From JAPLKB01 sp964429485 (lineage in GTDB: Bacteria > Desulfobacterota > Syntrophorhabdia > Syntrophorhabdales > Syntrophorhabdaceae): a stretch of 13,306 nucleotides of DNA. This document shows positions 1 through 5,571 of the stretch, one piece after another; the stretch's first letter is position 1; each line of letters opens with the position of its first letter. The stretch lies in assembly GCA_964429485.1 (NCBI GenBank), contig CAYSBW010000058.1:1-13306 (forward strand), read 5' to 3'. The notes under the pieces are model-generated. The model searched no databases and had not been told where the DNA came from. It saw nothing but the letters and a program-made list of their open reading frames with translations. Both the position numbers and the translations under genes were made by a program.

Positions 1-60
1 TTAATGCTACCAAATACAGGAGGGGATTTTCACGCAGGTTTACCGGAAGGACACGAATAA
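1..60 (+). CDS. possible 3' end of an unidentified plus-strand gene
   Basis: Frame 1 is open from the window edge to a TAA at 58-60 and reads as a polar tail (LMLPNTGGDFHAGLPEGHE). A terminator-like hairpin with a T-run follows at 116-147 on the same strand, which is what a convergent gene ending here would need. Only 19 codons are visible and I recognise no family. The opposite strand is also open over about 1-79, from a GTG at 79 with no Shine-Dalgarno, so the coding strand is not certain. Confidence 0.3.
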   Translation, partial: LMLPNTGGDFHAGLPEGHE

Positions 61-115
61 TGCGAATTATGATAATCACCAGTTCAGGTTGATTATGTTG
101 TTTTTCAGGATATCG

Positions 116-147
116 TCATTCTAAGCAAGAATTGAGAGTTTTTCTTT
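116..147 (+). terminator. terminator-like hairpin with T-run
   Basis: TCATTCT (116-122) pairs with AGAATTGA (128-135) through seven base pairs with one bulged T. The loop is AAGCA. GAG and then TTTTTCTTT (139-147) follow. The stem is AT-rich and weak, but the T-run lies on the plus-strand side. It would fit termination of a plus-strand gene ending near 60, facing the minus-strand gene that ends at 161. Confidence 0.3.
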
Positions 148-160
148 AATGGAGGATTTG

Positions 161-2941
161 CTAAAAGCTGCCAGAATTCTTTGGTGCACCAGCCTTATTA
201 GGTACAGCAGACCATGTTCCAAGTTGTGGCGAGTCAGCATCGCCTCCTTGTACTGGTGTCCAGTATCTTTTGTTGGCATACACATCTGCTGAAATGGCAC
301 CGGTATTCACATGTACGCCGGTGTTTACCTGTACCTTGTCTGCACTCATAAGAACGCCCGGAGATATGAGATTAACTGTACCGCTTCCTCCAAATACAAT
401 GGCGCCACCAGATAATTCGCCTCCAAAAAGCTTGATCTGGGTATTTGCATCCATCCTGCTTCCTGCATAGATGTTGAGAACTCCCTGAGTTCCGAGAGCC
501 CCTATTTTTATTATGTCAGCCTGGAGTCCTGCCCCGCTCAAAATATCTATGGTCCCGCGTGCACCATTGTTTATAATATGTAAATCACCGTAATCGGCAA
601 CAATATTTTTACCATAATTCACGCCATTATCCTTTAATCCGTCTATCCGGATTTTTCCTCCTGCAGAAATAAGCTCGACTCTTGCACGTCCTGCAGCAGG
701 AACGGCTGCGCTGAGCAGGGCAAGTATCTGTCCGCTGCTTGTTACATCTATTGCGATTGAGGCAGTATCTGCTTTTAGGCTCTCAATATCGATGCTTCCA
801 GGCTGTTCGCCTGAGGAGCCTGAAATCCAGGGTGAATTGCCTGCCTGTGCCCTTCCTGAAATGCTTATAGCGTTATTGCCGGTTATCCCGATCGATCCGC
901 CTCCTGTTAAACGGTTGTCATTAAATACCTCTATAAGTGCTTCATGCACAAGAGAGAAATTACCGCCTGCAGCGGCGGTAAAAGTGTCTGCACCCCATAT
1001 TCTCCCGCTTATCGTGGCATTTCTGTCCGCTGCAAACGAAACCTTTGCAAAACCATCAATCGTTGCATCTGAACCAAGCGTAATATCACCGTTTGCTCCT
1101 CTGGCGTTTGCGATAAATTCCTGAGATGACCGGGATTTGTTGTTGCGGATTGCGATAGCTTCCAGACGGAGTCTCTCAGCTTCGGCAAGACTATCCGGTG
1201 TAAATGTGTTGAAATATGTATAATAATCGTTCTGTGCAAGGGTGTTCAGCTCATCCTGGGTTGTAGTCCTCGTTGAAAGGGCAACATATCGGGGAATATC
1301 TGTAACAGTGTTTATACAAGGTATTGATTCAACAGGTTTTATATATCCAAGTCTTATGAGGTCTTGCCTCCGAAATGGTGTATAATACTGATCATGGCCG
1401 CCTTCACCACCTGTTGTATTATGCTGAGGATTGTTGCTAACAAGGGCATATGTCACAGGAAGCGGTCTCAGAACCTCATATGTGATAATATGGGGCCTAT
1501 ATTCAAAGTTCCCTATAGCAGAAGGATTTCGATATGGGCCCACCTGAACAAATCCGTTATACAAACGGGCATCTGCATTTAACCCAACCATGGCATCCTG
1601 TTTTGCCTGTTCCGTTGCGAAGTAGTTTGAATAGGCAACGGTGGTGCTTGCAGCGTCGCTGCTTGCACCGTGAACAAGTTTTGTTCCTGCGGGTATAGAT
1701 GCATGTTCCTGCCAGTTGTCGGTACCGTAATATTCACCCCATGCCTGGGTAATTTTTGCCCTGTCTGCAACAGACAATGCAGGGATAGAAGCAGATACTG
1801 TTTTGTCAATATTGATGTAACCGTTTAAGGCTGCCAGTTTAAGGGTTGAAAGTGCAGAATTTACAGAAACGCTTCCGGAGACATTTACATTACTTTGTGA
1901 ATCCAGCTCAAGCTTATCCGGTGTGCCTGAATCTTTTTTTAAACCGAAAGTTCCTGCAATGTTAAGCCCATCGAAATTAAATACAGTGAATGCCGGGTTG
2001 CCTGTTATCTCGCCTGTTGCAACTGGCATACTGTTCCTTGTAATAGTCCCTTCCATATCCACTACATCACCTGGACCAAGATTAAAAATCCCCTGTTTTG
2101 AGGTATTGAGCAGGACATCGGATCTGCTTTCAAGAGTTTTTAAAAGATTGTCTGACGCGATGATTAAACTTATACCTGAGAGCATTACAAGATTGGTGTC
2201 TGTTAGTATGCCATCGGAAATATCCTTTTGTTGCTTTGAAACAGCGCTGTTAATATTGTCAGGTTGTAAAGTTACACGCCCTCTTGATGTTCTATCATCT
2301 CCCTTTAGATTGATTAATGTTGATGTCTGGATTAAACGATTTAAATCAACATCAACAGGGTCAGATAAATTTTCTGACCCAGGTTGTATAATGAGCATTT
2401 TACCAGAATCAACAACCATTTTTTCGCCGAACCTGCCTTTAATTGAAGCATTGGCAGTGCCTCCGACAACAATAAATTTTGAATATCCCTCAGGTGCATG
2501 TTCAACCATAACAGTTGAACCTTTAACTGCATAAGAAACTTTTTCAGTTGTGATACTTACCGGAGGACTGGCCTGTTCCGGTGCCTGCACAAGCAGAGTG
2601 CCTTGCTCCAGGGTAAAGCCTCTGTCCTTATTATCTATTTTTAATATTGTATCTGAGCCGAGCCTTGCAAGAATTCCGTCAGAAAGAATAATCTCTATCC
2701 TCGAATCTTTGCCGGTAAAAATCTTTTCCCCTGACCGGACAGTGCTGTCAAGTGCTACCGGTTCAGAAGATGTGTTGTTTTTTGATATCCGAGCTGTTCC
2801 GTTCAAAAATGTTATTACAGCATTATTAGATTCCTGACTGTAGAGTAAACATGAAGTACCTGTGAAAAAAACGAGAAACAACGCATATAGGAGAATGAAA
2901 AAGAGATTTATTTTATCGGTTTTTCCGATAGAAGCCGACAT
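161..2941 (-). CDS. large secreted FecR-domain protein with adhesin-like body
   Basis: This 926-residue protein is probably exported. Residues 1-36 form a signal-like segment (hydrophobic 11-27). Residues about 40-190 match the FecR fold: VRSGEKIFTG near 68-77, then SDGILARLGSDT near 87-98. The rest is rich in G, N, S, T and V with short alternating hydrophobic strands, as in beta-helix or haemagglutinin-like proteins. Residues about 390-610 break that pattern with a Tyr/Trp-rich, less repetitive stretch. The Shine-Dalgarno AGGGGG lies 8 nt before the ATG and overlaps the stop codon of the upstream beta-barrel gene, so the two are probably co-translated. Classical FecR proteins transmit signals from TonB receptors to a sigma factor. 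No sigma factor or TonB receptor is present here, so a surface or structural role is more likely. The ligand is unknown. Confidence 0.8.
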   Translation of the reverse strand: MSASIGKTDKINLFFILLYALFLVFFTGTSCLLYSQESNNAVITFLNGTARISKNNTSSEPVALDSTVRSGEKIFTGKDSRIEIILSDGILARLGSDTILKIDNKDRGFTLEQGTLLVQAPEQASPPVSITTEKVSYAVKGSTVMVEHAPEGYSKFIVVGGTANASIKGRFGEKMVVDSGKMLIIQPGSENLSDPVDVDLNRLIQTSTLINLKGDDRTSRGRVTLQPDNINSAVSKQQKDISDGILTDTNLVMLSGISLIIASDNLLKTLESRSDVLLNTSKQGIFNLGPGDVVDMEGTITRNSMPVATGEITGNPAFTVFNFDGLNIAGTFGLKKDSGTPDKLELDSQSNVNVSGSVSVNSALSTLKLAALNGYINIDKTVSASIPALSVADRAKITQAWGEYYGTDNWQEHASIPAGTKLVHGASSDAASTTVAYSNYFATEQAKQDAMVGLNADARLYNGFVQVGPYRNPSAIGNFEYRPHIITYEVLRPLPVTYALVSNNPQHNTTGGEGGHDQYYTPFRRQDLIRLGYIKPVESIPCINTVTDIPRYVALSTRTTTQDELNTLAQNDYYTYFNTFTPDSLAEAERLRLEAIAIRNNKSRSSQEFIANARGANGDITLGSDATIDGFAKVSFAADRNATISGRIWGADTFTAAAGGNFSLVHEALIEVFNDNRLTGGGSIGITGNNAISISGRAQAGNSPWISGSSGEQPGSIDIESLKADTASIAIDVTSSGQILALLSAAVPAAGRARVELISAGGKIRIDGLKDNGVNYGKNIVADYGDLHIINNGARGTIDILSGAGLQADIIKIGALGTQGVLNIYAGSRMDANTQIKLFGGELSGGAIVFGGSGTVNLISPGVLMSADKVQVNTGVHVNTGAISADVYANKRYWTPVQGGDADSPQLGTWSAVPNKAGAPKNSGSF

Positions 2942-2953
2942 TGGGTATTCCCC

Positions 2954-3949
2954 CTAAAATTTTATCTTTATCCCGATATTTGGGGCCAGATTTACTACAT
3001 TATATTCAAAGACGCTGTTTTTTGATTGATTGGATGCTGCAAAACCTGAAAATGTCAACATTAGCCATGATTGGGGTTTATACGTTAAATTGAAAGAAAA
3101 AGACTCGTTGTAATCTTCACGGCCATCTTCCTGATAAGGGATATATGAAACACGTATATTTAAATCAAGAGACAATTGTGGCGTAATATCGAGATTGTAT
3201 CCCCCGATTACTGAGTGATAATCCCTCTGATACATTCTGGGGTCTGAGAACCCGAACTGACTTGAATATCCTCCGTACAGATAATGTGCTCGTGCCAGGG
3301 GAAAAGTTTTAAAAAAACCGAGTGTTACGCTATTATTCCTGTAATATTCTCCCTTTCCACCTGCATCTGTAAGTCTGTTATAGTTGTATCTGCCGAATGT
3401 TACAAGATTAGATAATTCCGGAATAACGTATGAAAGTCCTGCCCCTATGTTCATACTGTCAAAATCCATATCTCCGAATCTGTCGTATTTAAAGAATTGT
3501 TGAGAAAATGTAATCTCGCCAAGGAGATTATGGCGAATTATTGGTTGATATGAAATACCGGCGGTTGTAACAAAATAGTTATCATCCTCTGGGTTGTTTT
3601 TTGTTAGTGCAACATTGTCTGTCCAGTTTAATGCAATACTGCTGAATACGGAAAAAGGTTCATATTCTGTTTTGCGTTTTAGAAGATACTGCTGCCCCAG
3701 TGCATCATCTCCAGGAGAAGCAGGGGCGGTTAAATCTTCCTTTCCAGGCCTGAATACCTCAGCGGTTTTCCTGCCCAGCCGGGAAAGCTCATCAATGTCT
3801 GTCTGTCTTTCAACTTCAATCCTTGCGTCTGGTATTGCTTGCTGAGCATGTACAGAAGATGTAAAAAATATAAATATTAAAATTCCAGTAATTAAAGGAA
3901 ATAATGAAAATGTTTTTGAAAATGCTATCTCATGATGATTTGTTTTCAT
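2954..3949 (-). CDS. outer-membrane beta-barrel protein
   Basis: The 331-residue product has a signal peptide: the charged start MKTNHHE, a hydrophobic core near residues 14-30, and a likely cleavage after SSVHA (about residue 35). The mature part begins with a charged segment and then about 200 residues of alternating polar/aromatic strands (for example ALNWTDNVAL and HYLYGGYSSQFGF). It ends in Phe (NIGIKIKF), the usual final residue of an outer-membrane barrel. The frame stays open to an ATG at 4012, but that adds a hydrophobic extension in front of a normal signal peptide, so I chose 3949. Neither start has a good Shine-Dalgarno. The gene lies 12 bp upstream of the FecR-domain gene, suggesting the barrel anchors, exports or interacts with that protein. 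Exact family not recognised; transport specificity unknown. Confidence 0.78.
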   Translation of the reverse strand: MKTNHHEIAFSKTFSLFPLITGILIFIFFTSSVHAQQAIPDARIEVERQTDIDELSRLGRKTAEVFRPGKEDLTAPASPGDDALGQQYLLKRKTEYEPFSVFSSIALNWTDNVALTKNNPEDDNYFVTTAGISYQPIIRHNLLGEITFSQQFFKYDRFGDMDFDSMNIGAGLSYVIPELSNLVTFGRYNYNRLTDAGGKGEYYRNNSVTLGFFKTFPLARAHYLYGGYSSQFGFSDPRMYQRDYHSVIGGYNLDITPQLSLDLNIRVSYIPYQEDGREDYNESFSFNLTYKPQSWLMLTFSGFAASNQSKNSVFEYNVVNLAPNIGIKIKF

Positions 3950-4418
3950 ATAAATTATCAATGCTAAGTATAAACCATTATCAAAACTAAATAAAACATA
4001 AAAAACCGGCATGTTTTTTCTAAACCTGTTTAATTTGCCATGGCATATTCCGGGCAGATGGTTTGTACGTTGCCTGTTTGTTTATGTTAATTCTTCATGG
4101 ATTTTTACGGCGCATAAACCGACCTTGAACATACTCAGTATCTTCTCCTTATAAAGATCGAGGATGTTTTTTCTTTATTTGATATGGGGGCATTGATATA
4201 TCTCGAAGCATATCTCCTTATACCACGATTAATTGTTTAAAAGACCTGTTGTTCCGGCTGTTTTGTTTTTATTATACCGATTTCCATACATATGCTCCCA
4301 ACTTAGGTTTATGCCAGCAAAGCTTTTTATCCTAAATAGCTTTTAAACTGATGTTTTGCGGGGTTTTGTTGATAATATTCTGGGTTACAGAAAAAATACC
4401 ATTTACAGAAAAAAACTA
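3950..4418. other. long divergent intergenic region with possible structured leader
   Basis: About 470 bases separate the divergent beta-barrel/FecR and feo operons before the feo promoter begins. It holds a TATAAT-like -10 on the minus strand (4276-4271), a 10-bp palindrome TGCCATGGCA (4036-4045), an AT-rich inverted repeat around CCGGCAT near 4000-4019, and two copies of TATAAGGAGA on the minus strand (4222-4213 and 4153-4144). Each copy precedes a tiny minus-strand frame (4211-4149, 20 codons; 4132-4082, 16 codons). TTAGG at 4303-4307 and CCTAA at 4331-4335 resemble DtxR half-sites. I recognise no known riboswitch and no larger gene. Confidence 0.5.
4271..4276 (-). promoter_or_regulatory. 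possible -10 box for the beta-barrel/FecR operon
   Basis: The minus strand reads TATAAT here. A poor -35 candidate, TTGGGA, lies 19 nt upstream. If used, transcription would start near 4264 and leave an untranslated leader of about 315 nt before the ATG at 3949. The -35 match is weak, so this is tentative. Confidence 0.25.
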
Positions 4419-4448
4419 TTGACAATTTATTTAGTTTAAAAGTATATA
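4419..4448 (+). promoter_or_regulatory. sigma70-type promoter of the feo operon
   Basis: TTGACA at 4419-4424 is a consensus -35. TATATA at 4443-4448 lies 18 bp downstream as a -10. TATACT (4445-4450) is an alternative -10, but its 20-bp spacing is long. The -10 sits inside a perfect 12-bp palindrome, AAGTATATACTT (4440-4451). Transcription should start near 4455, inside the DtxR-like box, so a bound repressor would block initiation. Confidence 0.65.
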
Positions 4449-4449
4449 C

Positions 4450-4468
4450 TTAGGATAGACTAACTTTA
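4450..4468 (+). promoter_or_regulatory. DtxR/IdeR-like operator
   Basis: TTAGGATAGACTAACTTTA matches the DtxR/IdeR consensus TTAGGTTAGGCTAACCTAA at 15 of 19 positions by direct comparison. It begins just after the -10 and covers the expected start site, immediately upstream of a gene encoding a DtxR-family protein. This is the classical layout for metal-dependent autoregulation of an iron-uptake operon. Binding is inferred. Confidence 0.65.
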
Positions 4469-4488
4469 TTTGGAACCATGAGGTGAAT

Positions 4489-5244
4489 ATGACATTTTCT
4501 GACACATTAAGTGCAAGCCTTGAAGATTACTTGGAGGCAATTTACCATATAATTTCGGATAAAAGTGCGGCAAAGCCCAGTGCAATAGCTAAAAAATTAA
4601 AGGTAAGTCGTGCCTCTGTAACAGGAGCGCTCCATTCCCTTGCTGAGAGAAAATTGATAAATTATGCACCCTATGATCTTGTAACACTGACTCATGAAGG
4701 AGAAACAGTTGCCAGAGATGTAATTAGACGGCATGAAGTTCTTCACGACTTTTTTGTAGATGTACTTGCAGTTGAAGAAGCAGAGTCAACTGCGGCTGCA
4801 TGTCAGATGGAGCATTCAATGCCGAAAGCCATCACTGACAGATTCATACAATTTATTGAATTTATCCAGACCTGCCCTCGTGGAGGGAATAAATGGATTA
4901 AGGGGTTCAGTTATCAGTGCGATCATGATGGAGCACAGACAAATTGTGAAGCCTGCATATCTTCCTGCCTTGAGGAAGTAAGGAAAAAAACTAAACAGGG
5001 AGGTGAAGGAATGATGATAAATAAACTGAAAGATTTGAGACAGGGCCAGAAGTGCAAGATTTTAAAAGTTCGCGGACGTGGTGAAACAAATAAGCGACTT
5101 ATTGAAATGGGCATTACACCGGGCTCTGTAGTTGAGCTTGAGAGTATTGCGCCATTGGGTGATCCATTGAATATAAAGGTTAAGGGATACCATCTGTCTT
5201 TAAGAAAAAACGAAGCCGACAGTATTGATGTTGAGATAATGTGA
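4489..5244 (+). CDS. DtxR-family metal-dependent repressor fused to FeoA
   Basis: The 251-residue protein starts with a winged helix-turn-helix (residues 11-75; recognition region KPSAIAKKLKVSRASVTG) and a DtxR metal-binding/dimerisation domain (about 76-128). By alignment from memory with B. subtilis MntR and DtxR, the likely metal ligands are D13, E16, H82, C105, E108 and H109 (motif CQMEH). A Cys-rich bridge follows (C129, C144, C153, C156, C160), then a FeoA SH3-like domain (177-250) with LIEMGITPGSVVEL. I chose the ATG at 4489 because GAGG lies 5 nt upstream; a GTG at 4483 is possible. As first gene of the feo operon behind a DtxR-like box, it should repress the operon when metal is plentiful. 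Such fusions occur in anaerobes. The FeoA part could act as a corepressor-like or FeoB-binding module; which one is not visible. Confidence 0.88.
   Translation: MTFSDTLSASLEDYLEAIYHIISDKSAAKPSAIAKKLKVSRASVTGALHSLAERKLINYAPYDLVTLTHEGETVARDVIRRHEVLHDFFVDVLAVEEAESTAAACQMEHSMPKAITDRFIQFIEFIQTCPRGGNKWIKGFSYQCDHDGAQTNCEACISSCLEEVRKKTKQGGEGMMINKLKDLRQGQKCKILKVRGRGETNKRLIEMGITPGSVVELESIAPLGDPLNIKVKGYHLSLRKNEADSIDVEIM
5011..5244 (+). CDS. possible internally initiated free FeoA (77 residues)
   Basis: Inside the fusion gene, GGAGG at 4999-5003 lies 7 nt before an in-frame ATG at 5011, immediately followed by a second ATG. Initiation there would yield exactly the FeoA domain (residues 175-251 of the fusion). 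The linker residues K-Q-G-G-E-G are simply the translated Shine-Dalgarno. The signal is stronger than that of the fusion gene itself. Either it is a relic of two formerly separate genes or it still drives a second product. Translation has not been shown. Confidence 0.4.
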   Translation: MMINKLKDLRQGQKCKILKVRGRGETNKRLIEMGITPGSVVELESIAPLGDPLNIKVKGYHLSLRKNEADSIDVEIM

Positions 5245-5269
5245 AAGAATAACCGGGAGGTATGTAATT

Positions 5270-5485
5270 GTGCTTTTAGCTATAGTTGAAGCTGGAAAAC
5301 GAGTATATGTTATCAATGTAGATGCCGGTGATGGTCTCAGAGGGCGACTGGCTGCAATGGGTCTTGTTCCTGGAGTACAAATAGAAGTAATAAGAAACTC
5401 TTTCCGTGGGCCTGTTATAGTGGGAGTCAAAGGCAGCCGTATCGTTCTTGGACATGGAATGGCAAGGAAAATCATAGTAACATAA
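5270..5485 (+). CDS. feoA: FeoA, ferrous iron transport accessory protein
   Basis: This 71-residue protein is an SH3-like FeoA domain, with the typical core RGRLAAMGLVPGVQIEVI followed by GPVIVGVKGSRIVLGHGMARKI. FeoA proteins are small cytoplasmic partners thought to bind FeoB and modulate Fe(II) uptake. The start is a GTG at 5270 with GGGAGG 9 nt upstream; an ATG at 5262 is followed directly by a stop. It lies 25 bp after the dtxR-feoA fusion and upstream of feoB, so the operon encodes two FeoA domains. This second copy is shorter and clearly diverged from the first, so it is not a recent duplication. Two FeoA units could have split roles, one tied to the regulator and one to FeoB. Confidence 0.9.
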   Translation: MLLAIVEAGKRVYVINVDAGDGLRGRLAAMGLVPGVQIEVIRNSFRGPVIVGVKGSRIVLGHGMARKIIVT

Positions 5486-5503
5486 TTTTTTTTGTTTTAA
5501 TAG

Positions 5504-5517
5504 TTAGGAGCACCTAA
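5504..5517. repeat. short inverted repeat between feoA and feoB
   Basis: TTAGG (5504-5508) and CCTAA (5513-5517) are perfect inverted arms around AGCA. The arms equal the outer half-sites of a DtxR box, but the spacer is 4 bp instead of 9. The element follows a T-rich run (5485-5498) in an 86-bp gap, the longest inside the operon. It could be a small RNA hairpin, a processing point or a degenerate operator. Confidence 0.35.
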
Positions 5518-5571
5518 TGATATTATATATTGCTAATAGTTGAAGAGAAAAACAGGAGGATTGACAAATAA

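Noticed and set aside
1923..2534. 203-codon open frame on the plus strand
   Set aside because: It lies wholly antisense to the FecR-domain gene, has no Shine-Dalgarno or recognisable domain, and reads as low-complexity Ser/Pro/Leu sequence. It is a shadow.
3950..4012. 21-residue N-terminal extension of the beta-barrel protein
   Set aside because: It would place a second hydrophobic stretch before a complete signal peptide, and the upstream ATG has no convincing Shine-Dalgarno.
4013..4418. Known riboswitch classes (c-di-GMP, cobalamin) in the long intergenic region
   Set aside because: On reading both strands I found none of their conserved core sequences. Only an unknown structured leader remains possible.
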